A stretch of 64,000 bases of DNA from positions 31,085-95,084 of the forward strand of contig CACRSC010000049.1 of NCBI GenBank assembly GCA_902651635.1. The letters run 5' to 3'. The stretch comes from Mastigamoeba balamuthi. Lineage: Eukaryota; Evosea; Mastigamoebida; Mastigamoebidae. Position numbers and translations under genes: made by a program. The notes under the pieces were generated by a model, which worked only from the letters and a program-made list of their open reading frames with translations, did not search any database and was not told the origin of the DNA. Position 1 is the stretch's first letter, and each line of letters opens with the position of its first letter. Positions 43,565 through 53,011 of the stretch are shown here, in pieces.

Positions 43565-44715
43565 ATGGATTCAGAGTACCTCAAGCGCGAGATAGGGCCC
43601 GTGCTCTCCAAAGCGATGGCGGAGCTCTCGTTCGCCCGCCCCGTGGACCCCGTGGACTTCCTCGCCCAGTGGCTGCTCACCTACGACCGCCAGAGGAAGC
43701 GCGAGATCGCTGTACGCTGGGGTCCCTCCCTCCTCCTGCTGTACACAGCGCTCACTCCTTCCCCCCTGTGCAGTTCGCAGCGGAGATGGCGCAGGTGGAC
43801 AAGCAGAGGACCGAGAGGGAGGCCGCGGCTGCAGCCGAGAGGAAGAGGGTCGAGGAGGAGGAGGCCGCCCGCAAGGCAGAGGCCGACGCGAAGGAGGCAG
43901 CGCGCCTCGCAGAGCTCAACGGCCTCCTCGAGAAGTACGACAAGCAGCAGGCGGACGCCCTGCAGGGTGCGCTTCCGGCACTGCTCCTCGCAGACCGCGT
44001 CTCACGTCTCGCAATCAGTTGTGCTTCAGCTGAGCGAGCGAGGGTCCAAGGCCGAGCCGCTGGCCAAGTTCAAGTCGGCGCTGCAGGCGGCGCGCACGGC
44101 CCTCGAGGACCAGGCGGTGAAGGACTACTTCCTGGGGCTGCCCAAGTCCGCCAAGGCCGACCCCACTGTGGCAGCCCTCATCCCGCTGGCCCTCTACCTC
44201 GTGGACAGCATCGAGACCCCAGAGGACTCGTGGAAGAGCTGTCGCAAGGTCGGCACACTGCTCTCTGATGCACACGCTCGATGCCCTCATGCAACTGACC
44301 ACCACCACTGCAGACTCTGAGGAACGCTGAGTGGCTCAACAAAATTGTGGCCTTCGACCCGATCCAGAGGCAGCGCGTGATCAAGTTCCGCCGTGCCAAG
44401 CGCTACCTGGCGAACATTCCCGAGGCCCAGGCCCGCACGGTCTCGCTGGGGGCCTTCCTGCTGCGCGACTGGCTCCGCATCGCACTCGAGATGCGCCAGG
44501 CGGCAGTGTCGTACAAGAACACCAAGCTCGGGCTGCCCGAGGAGACCACAGATGGGGAGGAGACGGACGAGAACAGCGATGAGGAGGAGGACCTCAACCA
44601 GGTCGTGGCAAAGATCGTACGCGCAGAACTCGAGGCCGATGAAATCGAGCGTGAGACACGGCGCCGCGAGGCTGAGGTTGCCAGCGCCGAGGACGAGGGA
44701 TCTGACGACGGGTAG
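43565..44715 (+). CDS. DPY-30 motif coiled-coil protein, probably flagellar or docking scaffold
   Basis: Four exons. Residues 3-42 form a DPY-30/RIIa-like dimerisation motif (YLKREIGPVLSKAMAELSFA, RPVDPVDFLAQWLLTYDRQR). A long Glu/Ala/Lys coiled coil follows (FAAEMAQVDKQRTEREAAAA to ELNGLLEKYDKQQADALQ), then a helical region (NAEWLNKIVAFDPIQRQRVI, SLGAFLLRDWLRIALEMRQA) and an acidic tail with EETDGEE-type runs. Introns join in phase as EIA|FAAEM, ALQ|VVLQLSER and RK|TLRNAEW. In other eukaryotes DPY-30 motifs occur in the Set1 complex and in axonemal proteins such as radial spoke components and AK7-like proteins. The long coiled coil favours the axonemal kind, which would imply that the organism makes flagella; this is inference. 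An upstream exon cannot be excluded. Confidence 0.65.
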
Positions 44716-46952
44716 GCCGCGCACGGTGCAATTGACTCGCATGATTGGAATACAGTCCACAACAACATGTTCTCCTCATACAAGGGCCGACTGAGCACAC
44801 GGCACGTCTGCTGTATATTCACAAGCTATTTCGAACGGGTCTCCTTGTGGTTTTCCCTGTTGAGTGGACAAAGTGATTGGGCCTAGATGCACATTATTGA
44901 CACACCATCAACTACTGACGAGAGAGAAGCTGCGGGGACGTATTCAAGCTCGGAATTGATACCATGAATTCCGAAATCGGCTCAATTGTTGCTTGCACAT
45001 TCTTGCCTTATGCATGTGCTACCAGATCAAGCTGCTGTTTCTGTACGCCCCTCCCCTGATGTACCCAACCAACAACAACAATAGCACGTTATTGTGGTTG
45101 GGGGGATGGTAATGTGGAGATGAAGGGATGTTGAGTTGTAAACACACCTTCCTCTCCCCAAAAGCATGGCTAGCAATGCCCTTCAAGCCACAGAGCCTCC
45201 TGGGGACAATGTCCAACCGATAGGATATAAAAATATGTGACTTTGAGCTCAAATGAAGATGCCTTTTGTTCTAGTGTACGGGGAGGGTCATAAGAGGAAA
45301 AGTGAAATAGAGCCAATTTCATCTGTTGGTCTGTGTCTCAATGCAGGTGTTATGTGGTAAGCTTGGCTCGTCCAGACCACAGTGGTGAAAGGAGATTGAT
45401 TATCCTGTGATGGCTCAGTCTACGTTTTTTCACCATTGAAAACAGCTAACAATGCAATTACTCATTATCCAATGTAGTGTGGTAGTACCCCAGGCCCTGT
45501 GTGGAGTGGACACTAACTCTGAGTTTCTTTCTATTGAGTGCCTTCGGGGAGGGAGGTCATTCAGGCAGGTGCCGATGGCGTCATTGCCACATCAGCAGAG
45601 CCACATCAATAGTGGGATATCTCTGATATCACCACAGTAGCAGCCATTAGAAAATAAGTTGTCTTCACTGATAGATACACTGAATGGATGTCGGGATTTC
45701 TAAATTTCAATTCCCAATTGTGAAATTCCCTCATCAGTAAGGATTCAGATGGTATCCCCATAGAGAACACTACAGACTGGATTTTCATGGGTATAAATAT
45801 TCACAATGACTTATTAGAGAATTAGATCATTTAAATACATTTATCTACACCATAATGCCTAATCCGTAGTAAAACTGAACTATGACTCTTTTATCTGCAA
45901 CCATCAGAATCTGTTGGAACTGATGAGATTCCCTTTCTTTTCTTCTTACTTCAGAAGTGTTCACTTCTGTTACACTGATTTACTCTACATGAATAAAGCA
46001 CAGAAAGGTGGGAACGAATGATACCAATGGGAAACTGATGCAATGAGAGCAGTACGGGGAGTGGTGAGCAGGAATTCCTCAGAAAAATAAGTTAACTGCC
46101 AGACTCTCAGCTGAAATTTCCACTGATAGCAAACTACCTTAGTAGATGCATTTCCTGTCAATTTCCCACTTTGCCACAACTAACTCTTCCTGTGAAACCT
46201 TTATTCAAATGCACTTCTCAATTGATACCACTCTGTTTCAAAAATTGAAAAAGGTCTTCTTTGTTGATGGCATCTTTGTGATTAAGTTATAATCATTATG
46301 ATTTCGAATGATCTAAGAGAAGTTATTTCACAAATCCCAGAATGGCAAGGGCAGATTCTCTGTTCTGATCACTCTTTCTAGGTCTTTGTATCCGTTTTTT
46401 ATGATATGCAACTCTGTAACCCAATTCTTCAGACAGTTCAGCTCTGTGTTTCATCTTGCTATTGATATACAAAATTATTTTGGTCGTTCCTTTGGCTTTG
46501 TATCTGGCAAACGTGTTTAGAATCACGCGGTTGTTCGTAACATTCAGGGTTCAATGGTGTTTAATGGCTCTCTTAATGATTACATCATCTGGCATTGTCA
46601 ATTCTTATTGGTCAGACTTATTTTCTTTGCCCATTGTGGGGGCCGGCCTATTGTCAATAGGGTTGGAGCAGTGGGGAGCTGTACAGGTCCTTGTTAACAA
46701 GAAGTTGTTCGTGGGGCATTTGACACATTGAATCTATATCAGTCCAGGCAAGAAGGTTCCAACAGTGAACAGTATTGACTCCATCCAAAGATAGTCATGT
46801 TCCTCACTGCTGTCATTTCTTCTTGGCCTTTCCACAATTTCAATGATGCGATCGGATTCTATCCCATTGGGAAGCATGACATCACAAAGTGGGCACAAGA
46901 AATATATTTACAATTCTCACAGATTGTAAACATATATAATTAATCAGTTTAC

Positions 46953-48150
46953 ATTACATAATTCCATGTATCTGCAATATCATTCCGGAAAAACGCCTTA
47001 TTGCAGGTATTACTTACCTGATAGAACAATCTGAATACACTAGCATTCAGCAGATTTCTCTTGATAAAGAAAGGCCAGTTTCTGAAAAAGTAGCATCACT
47101 GAACTGGAAGTGACTAGGTGAATTCCTTGGGTTCTACTGCCGAGCAGCAGAGATCTGCAACAATAGCATCATACATGTTATGTTCGTGCACCAAGAGCCT
47201 CTTGCCTGATATGAAGAGAACGTTTACCATAAGGGAGCCATTTGCTGGTCCTCCTGAGGAGCTTGGTGTGTCATGAAGCAGAATATATACGCTTGTGACG
47301 CCTGTACAAATAAAGAAAATGCAAGACTGTTCCCTACAGAAAGCTATTGTTTATTCACTGTTACGCCTCATCCCTTCNTCCCAATTAGCGCTAAATGCGA
47401 TAAATTCATTGCTTTAATTGCAATATAGCACTACATGCGATGCATGCAATGGAATTACATCGCTAATTTGGCGCTACAATCGCTACCAGCGCAAATATTT
47501 GTGCTAGTAGCTCTATAAGCGATGCATAGCACAAGGTAAAATAAATCTATAACGCTGAATTTAGGTCGCATATAGCGCTACAATCGCTATTAGCGATGTA
47601 GCGCTATTTTGCGCTAAATTTAGCGCAAAATTAGCGATTGAATCGCTAAAGTTGCGCTGAAAAAACATCGCTAAAGATTTAGCGCTTCATGCGCAAAAGT
47701 CGCAGTGATGACCAAATGTTTATTACATAATTCCATGTATCTGCAATATCATTCCGAGAAAAACGCCTTATGGCAGGTATTACTCACCTGATAGAACAAT
47801 CTGAATACACTAGCATTCAGCAGATTTCTCTTGATAAAGAAAGGCCAGTTTTTGAAAAAGTAGCATCACTGAACTGGAAGTGGCTAGGTGATTTCCTTGG
47901 GTTCTACTGCCGAGCAGCAGAGATCTGCAACAATAGCATCATACATGTTATGTTCGTGCATGCACCAAGAGCCTCTTCACTGATATGAAGAGAACGTTTA
48001 CCATAAGGGAGCCATTTGCTGGTCCTCCTGAGGAGCTTGGTATGTCATGAAGCAGAATATGTACGCTTGTGACGCCTGCACAAATAAAGAAAATGCAAGA
48101 CTGTTCCCTACAGAAAGCTATTGTATATTCACTGTTACGCCTCATCCCTT
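46953..48150 (+). repeat. direct repeat pair of about 425 bp flanking an unrelated block
   Basis: 46953-47377 and 47722-48150 are the same sequence with scattered differences (roughly 95 percent identical by eye, including a 4-bp insertion in the second copy near 47960). They share the stretches CATTCCG-AAAAACGCCTTA and GCAGAGATCTGCAACAATAG. The interval between them (47379-47721) is unrelated to either. The first copy breaks off at an N. Confidence 0.85.
47379..47720. repeat. block dense in TAGCGCTA / ATCGCTA / TTAGCGCAA words
   Basis: About 340 bp composed of overlapping variants of AGCGCTA, ATCGCTA, TAGCGAT and TTAGCGC, many of them palindromic (for example GCGCTAAATTTAGCGC near 47612). 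The words occur on both strands without a fixed period, so it is not a simple tandem repeat or a CRISPR array. Nothing else in the window resembles it. Confidence 0.75.
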
Positions 48151-48270
48151 CTGCCTCTGTATTTGTAATAAATGGCATTTAGAAGAAGGTCTTTCTCGTA
48201 CTGCTTTCAACTGTTTATATTATTCTGGTGGAGCAAAACGGATCCTTTGGTCCAAGATCAAGAGGACTCT

Positions 48271-49794
48271 TTATTCAGGACCTTGGGCCCTCCGCCTACA
48301 CTTAAGGCAGATTTTGATGATCTCGCCAGAAGGGAGTGGGCTCTGATGTGGGGAATCGGGACTAGTGCGTTTGTTAGAGCGAATTAACGGCACTGCAGCC
48401 GCCCCTATCACTGCTACGTAGTGGTCGCCATCCCACGCCACCTCGATGTCCTTTGTCTTCTCCGAGACCTCGCGGGGCGCGTACTCCAACCTGCTCCCGC
48501 CAGCCACGACGCTCAGCCGAACGTTGAAGTCAACCGCGATGACCAGTAGCCTCTGCACAACCTTGGGCGCCTGTGGCTGGCCCAGCAACCGAGGTCCCCA
48601 CAGAGCTTCGATCACGAAGTACAGCTTGTCGCTGAGCAGCAGCGCAGCTGCTAGCGCGCGAGAGAGGCCCCGATCAGGCAATCCGGCCGAGTCAGGGTCG
48701 AACACGTGTGCCTTGCCCAGGGCCTTGTGCAGCTGGTCAGCGCTGTGAGCTCGAGACGGGGCCCGGAATAGCAGGGTTGATAACCGAGGCACCCGCTCGA
48801 TCTGGGATCTCGGCAGGCCCACTGCCGTGACTCCCTGCGGTCCGGTGAGTGGGCTACCCGGCATCACCGTGCAGTCTGCAGCCAGAGCAGCCTTCGCGAT
48901 GTCGTTGGCCCGATCGAACAGGTCCGCGCAGTAGGCCTCGCGTACGCACCCGAGCAGAGACAGGACAGACGACACGAGTGGGTCTGGGAGCTCCACTGGC
49001 GGTGGAGGGCCTGCACTTGCGGAGAGGCCCAGGGTCTCCATCTCGAGGGGTGTCTTGTACCCGATATACAGGGACACTATGTCAGCCCTGCGGTATCTGA
49101 CCATCGCCTGCCGCGTGGTCGCCTTCCTCTTAGCACCACGCTTGTCGCTCGTGGTCTCCCTGGCTGACGAGTTGTCGCGGAGCTTGGAGAAAAAGGTCTC
49201 CCTGATTCTCCCCCTGACCCCCTTCTGCTTGTCCCACTTCTGCTGGAGGAATCTGATGGTCTCCTGCCGCGTGGTCGCCTTCCTCTTGGCACCACGCATA
49301 CGCTTGTCGCTCGTGGTCTCCCGGACAGACGAGTTGTCGCTGAAGTTGGAGAAGAAGGTCGCCCTGATTCTCCCCCTGAACCCCCTCCGCTTGGCCCACT
49401 TCTGCTGGTCCGCTGGCAGGCACGGCAGGCAAAACAGCAGCTCGCTCTCCTGGCGCTCGCACATGAACCCCTCGACCCGGACAGTTGACGCGGGCCACAG
49501 AACAGCTCGCACACGCATCATCCGTCCGTCGATTTCCAGCCGAGCAGCTGCGGTGGTGTGCGATTTCCCGTCAGAAGGGGTGTGTGTGCAACACACGACC
49601 GTACCGACGGGGAACGGGTTGTCGTTGGTGAGGAGGAGCTGGTAGGGCGTCTCACGCCAGCCAGCCTTCCCGGCGGCCTCGCGGGTCTCGGGAAGGTCCA
49701 GGCGGGCCTCCACAATGGTGCGGTCACGGTGGGTGTACTCGCACAGGGCCTTGCCACCCACAAGGACCTGCAGCCCACACCCCTTCTCCTTCAT
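48271..49794 (-). CDS. unrecognised two-domain family, copy D (dispersed, with an internal duplication)
   Basis: Fourth member of the family at 26-32 kb, 17 kb away and on the opposite strand. It shares exon 1 (GCGLQVLVGGKALCEYTHRD, PYQLLLTNDNPFPV), the phase-1 intron (G|GTACGG to CGCAG|CT), and the C-terminal blocks (VFDPDSAGLPDRGLSRALAA, VAWDGDHYVAVIGAAAVPL). Unlike copies A-C it has HY in the last block (GDHYVAVIG), as active OTU proteases do, while the Cys position is again not Cys. A segment of about 50 residues is present twice in tandem (KRRGFRGRIRATFFSNFSDN and KQKGVRGRIRETFFSKLRDN, each followed by TTSDKR and AKRKATTRQ). It is the most divergent member and lies at the edge of the AT-rich island. 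Function unknown. Confidence 0.6.
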   Translation of the reverse strand: MKEKGCGLQVLVGGKALCEYTHRDRTIVEARLDLPETREAAGKAGWRETPYQLLLTNDNPFPVGTVVCCTHTPSDGKSHTTAAARLEIDGRMMRVRAVLWPASTVRVEGFMCERQESELLFCLPCLPADQQKWAKRRGFRGRIRATFFSNFSDNSSVRETTSDKRMRGAKRKATTRQETIRFLQQKWDKQKGVRGRIRETFFSKLRDNSSARETTSDKRGAKRKATTRQAMVRYRRADIVSLYIGYKTPLEMETLGLSASAGPPPPVELPDPLVSSVLSLLGCVREAYCADLFDRANDIAKAALAADCTVMPGSPLTGPQGVTAVGLPRSQIERVPRLSTLLFRAPSRAHSADQLHKALGKAHVFDPDSAGLPDRGLSRALAAALLLSDKLYFVIEALWGPRLLGQPQAPKVVQRLLVIAVDFNVRLSVVAGGSRLEYAPREVSEKTKDIEVAWDGDHYVAVIGAAAVPLIRSNKRTSPDSPHQSPLPSGEIIKICLKCRRRAQGPE

Positions 49795-50273
49795 CCTCTT
49801 GGTAAGAGTGAATCCACACCGTTGTGTGTTTTGCGAACTGTACGGAATTTCTTGATTTGAGGGCGAATGTATCTGTGGCGATATTTCGACTGGGCTGCGA
49901 GGGTATTGACGTCGAATACACCGCTGGATGCACCGTGTGGCCGGCAGAATGCTGAGCGATCAATCCTCAGGCCGCTATTTCGTGAGTGGGGAATGTTAAC
50001 TGGCACTAACAGTTCTGTTTGTTCAAGCAGTCCCCCACACTCTGAGTCTCCAGATCTCCGCACTGCGATTATGGCAGTTCTTCATGAATGCAGGTCCGCG
50101 TCAAGTGGCCACAACAAGCCCTCAGGCAGGGCGGGAAAAAGCCTGGACCGAAGACGAGCATGGGCTAAGAGGACACACAGATGTGATAGAATGTAAGCGA
50201 TCTCGTGAACAATTCAATTGGAAGAGCCACGAACAGTTGGCATCGCCTCTTCTGTACAACGCGCCGGTGCTGG
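49795..50273. other. intergenic, no gene seen
   Basis: About 480 bp of balanced base composition. No recognisable gene; short frames only. Confidence 0.5.
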
Positions 50274-51299
50274 TCACAAGAACTTGACCCACAGCACCGC
50301 CACGGCGACAACGGCCAGCATCCCGATCCACAGGAGAAGCTCGGGCGGGCCTCGGCGAGCGGACACGAGGGACGGCAGGGGGACCCTGTGGCCCGCAGCG
50401 TTCCACCCCTTCGAGTTGGCCGGGTACGCGAGCTCCATGCAGGCCTCCCCCGACAGCGTCTTTGCCGGCACGCTCGTGTAGGCCTCGTTCCTCAGCGACA
50501 CGTACTTGCCCACCGGCAGGTCCCCGTCAGCGCACCCGTTGGGCCTGATCCCCGCCCTACTGAGCTGCGATGCCCGTCAGTCAGCACGGGCGACTCGCAA
50601 CACGCGTGCGGGCCTCTGCGTGCCTCGGTCTCGAGTCTGTCGATCATCGAGAGCCAGTAGGACGGCTCCCGCTCGAGGTCCTCGACCCGCACGACCGTGT
50701 CGGGGTCGCCGGGGTCGTCGCCGCGCAGCGTGATGGGCCCCGCGTAGCTGGGGTCCGCGACGGGGATGTAGACGGTGAGCTCCCGGCCCCGCATGAAGTC
50801 GGGCCACGTCGGCAGCGACGCCCGGGCCACCGCCTTCATGCACGACCGGCACCTGGCCGCGATGAACGCGCAGGCGACGACCCTCCACGCGGCCTGGACG
50901 TCGTCCTTGTGCACGCTGATGTGCAGCTTCCAGTCGGGCGTTGTGTGTCCTGCGCTCCCCCAACACACGCGCTTGCACTGAGACACCAGCAGAGCGGAGG
51001 GAAGGAGGGGAGGGGCGAGTGTGCGTGCCCTTCTCCGTCTGGACCACCCAGTACGCGCGGCCCTCGAGCGTGTAGAGCTTCACAAAGCCGTTGGACACGA
51101 GCAGGCCGTACAGGACCCCTGCGGGCACCAGCGGAAGCAGCAGCAGAGTGGCTGCCTCAGTGAGGGGAAGATAGCAAAGAAGCAGTCCGCCCAGACGCAG
51201 CCGCAACGCACCGTTGATGACGTGGCGCGGCATGCGCAGGCGGTTGTCGCACGCGTCGTCGTACTCGAAGTCCAGGGGTAGCACCAGCGGGTCGCCCAT
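50274..51299 (-). CDS. tail-anchored membrane protein resembling the OspF/SpvC/LanL phosphothreonine lyase superfamily
   Basis: Three exons. The N-terminal part (MGDPLVLPLDFEYDD onward) has hydrophobic stretches (LGGLLLCYLPLTEAATLLLL, PLVPAGVLYGLLV), then FVKLYTLEGRAYWVVQTEKG. The middle part reads PDWKLHISVHKDDVQAAWRV, MKAVARAS, RGRELTVYIPV, PSYWLSMIDRLETEA, GIRPNGCADGDLPVGKYVSL, RNEAY. This order (WKxHxS, a Lys about 31 residues on, GRxxTVYxP, then GIxP ... KYxSxRNE) is how I remember bacterial phosphothreonine lyases and the lyase domain of lanthionine synthetases, which eliminate phosphate from phosphoSer/Thr. The protein ends in a single membrane segment (PELLLWIGMLAVVAVAVLWV, KFL), so the domain would face the cytosol. 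The assignment is from motif memory only. Intron 1 may use a GC donor (AAGG|GCACGC) or a GT donor 40 bp further; both keep frame. Confidence 0.5.
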
Positions 51300-51402
51300 T
51301 TGCCGCGAGGAAAAGAGTAGTGTGGGAACAGTGTTAACCGAAATGCCCGCTTCTTTTGAATCAATCTCAACAAGGATATCGTATCTCTGAAGAGAAAAAT
51401 TT

Positions 51403-51473
51403 GGTCCCGCTCAGATTCGAACTGAGATCAAGAGATCCAGAGTCTCCTATACTAACCCTTATACTACGGAACC
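51403..51473 (-). tRNA. tRNA-Gln (anticodon CUG)
   Basis: 71 nt, no intron. Acceptor stem GGTTCCG pairs with CGGGACC throughout (one G-T). D arm TAGTATAAGGGTTAGTATA. Anticodon stem GGAGA/TCTCT encloses loop CTCTGGA, giving CUG, which reads CAG. T arm CTCAG-TTCGAAT-CTGAG is perfect and serves as B box. A TTTTT run follows the 3' end on this strand and is a pol III terminator. CCA is not encoded, as usual in eukaryotes. CAG is a very frequent codon in this window. Confidence 0.93.
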
Positions 51474-51525
51474 CTTTTCACATTTTCTCAAACTGTGCTC
51501 TCAGGTGTCGTGAGGGTGGCCTGTG

Positions 51526-52907
51526 CTACTTCATGCGTGCTATGCGAGCGATCCGGGCTGCGATGTCGTTGCCGACCTGCGACGTCGTCGCGTACCCGCC
51601 GATTTCGGGCGTCCTGGGACCCTCGCGCAGGCTCTCCTCCACCGCCCTGTCCACGACCCTCGCGGCCTCGCGCTCCCCGAGGAAGTCGAGCATCATGGCC
51701 GCAGCACGGATCGCTCCGATCGGGTTCGCGATCCCGCGGCCCGCGATGTCGGGCGCGGACCCGTGCACCGGCTCGAACATCGAAGGGAACTGTCTCTCCG
51801 GGTTGATGTTCGCACTCGGCGCCAGCCCCAGCCCCCCGACGACAGCCCCCGCTGTTTCCGATCCGGTTTCCGCCTCAGTGTACGGATTTCGAACCGGTGG
51901 GGAAAACGAACCGAGGTCCGACAGGATGTCGCCGAAGAGGTTCGAGCCGACGACGACGTCGAAGTTCTGCGGCTTGCGGACAAAGTCGGCGCAGAGGGCG
52001 TCGACATGGCAGCGCGACGCCCGCACGTCCGGGAACGCCTGCGCCACCTCCTCAAACACCGCGTCCCACAGCACCATCCCGTACTTGAGCGTGTTCGACT
52101 TGGTCGCCAGCGTCACGCGCTGCAGCAGGGGAGAAAAACGGGAAAACCAACCCAAAACCCGAGTTACTCTCTTTGGAAAAGAAAACCTGCACAGGGGAAA
52201 AGCAGAACGGACCTTGCGGCGCGAGCGGGCGAGCTCGAAGGCGTAGCGGCACGTGCGCTCGATGCCGCGGCGCGTGTGGACGGCGACCTCGCGGGCGACC
52301 TCGTCGGGGCTGCCGCCGTGCGCGCACTCGCCGACGCCCGAGTACTCGCCCTCGGAGTTCTCGCGGACGACCACGAGGTCGACGGGCGCGCTGCCCGCCA
52401 GGGCGCGCGGGACGCCTGCCGAGGTGCGCGCCGGACGCAGGCAGATGTACTGTCCCAGCCTCTGCCGCATCTGCACGAGCGGCGCCAGCGTCACGTGGTC
52501 GGGCAGCTGCGAGCGCCCAAAGTCAGCACGGGGGATTTCCCGATTATGTCCGATCTGGGAGAGAACAAGCGTGCCAGGGAGGGGTCGCCGAGGGCACCGA
52601 GGAACACGGCGTCGCACTCGGCGCGGATGACGTCGAGGAAGTCGTCGGGCACGACGCTGGTGAGCCCGTGGGCCCTCCAGTAGCGCGTGCCCCAGTCGAC
52701 GGGGCGCAGGAGCAGGCGGAAGCCACCGACGCAGGACTCTGCAGCCCGCAGGCACTTGACGCCCTCGTCCACGACGTCCGGCCCGATGCCGTCGCCGCCG
52801 TACACCAGGACGCGGTGCGTCCGGGGCTCGGGGTCCGTCCCGCAGCAGAGGTGTGCGGACAGGACCTGCATGCGGCGGCGAGCAACGCTGGCTGCGTCGG
52901 CCATCAT
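51526..52907 (-). CDS. D-malate / tartrate dehydrogenase (isopropylmalate dehydrogenase superfamily)
   Basis: Four to five exons. NAD-dependent beta-hydroxyacid oxidative decarboxylase. Motifs: VLVYGGDGIGPDVVDEGVKC (nucleotide-side start), DWGTRYWRAHGL, FLGALGDPS, RLGQYICLRPA, VDLVVVRENSEGEYSGVG (substrate Arg/Glu region), HTRRGIERTCRYAFELA, ATKSNTLKYGMVLWDAVFEE, CHVDALCADFV, DVVVGSNLFGDILSDLG (metal Asp residues), GLGLAPSANINPERQFPSMF, EPVHGSAPDIAGRGIANPIG. The RYW and YSGVG signatures fit DmlA/TtuC-type D-malate and tartrate dehydrogenases, not isocitrate dehydrogenase. The stretch MMADAASVARRRMQVLSAHL before the domain may be an organelle presequence. The intron at 52507-52574 starts with GC (CCTG|GCACGC). 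The family is mainly bacterial and fungal, so acquisition by transfer is possible. Divergent from the Nudix gene, 104 bp between starts. Confidence 0.82.
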
Positions 52908-53011
52908 TTTTTCCGTGTTGTGTAGTGCGAATCGCAGAGCAAATGGCGGATTTTCCGCGGGATGTCACGGAGAAATCTAGATATTTCTGGTATTTCTGAT
53001 ACACTCACCCG

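Larger units (their letters stand above)
44716..48270. other. AT-rich island of about 3.5 kb without recognisable genes
   Basis: The base composition drops abruptly from very GC-rich coding DNA to clearly A+T-rich sequence and rises again at about 48400. No open frame over 100 codons and no family similarity is apparent; the longest frames (about 46456-46731 and 47770-47988) look random. It contains the direct repeats and the GCGCTA-rich block listed separately, and one N at 47378. It could be a foreign insertion, a decayed mobile element, a centromere- or heterochromatin-like stretch, or an assembly chimera. Confidence 0.7.

Noticed and set aside
47379-47720. Repeated short palindromes considered as a CRISPR array
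   Set aside because: There is no constant repeat length, no spacers and no cas genes, and the DNA is eukaryotic.
44716-48270. Retroelement or DNA transposon in the AT-rich island
   Set aside because: No transposase, reverse transcriptase or integrase similarity in any frame and no terminal inverted repeats that I could find; left as unexplained.
51010-51025. Sixth GC-AG intron in the lyase-like gene
   Set aside because: An in-phase GT donor 40 bp downstream (GCTG|GTGTCT) works equally well, so it is not counted.
51868-51900. TTCGAACCGG box resembling a tRNA T arm
   Set aside because: It falls in an intron of the dehydrogenase gene, with no matching acceptor, D or anticodon stems.
51526-52907. 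Isocitrate dehydrogenase (mitochondrial NAD-IDH subunit)
   Set aside because: The RYWRAHGL and NSEGEYSGVG patterns and the overall run of residues fit D-malate/tartrate dehydrogenase better.
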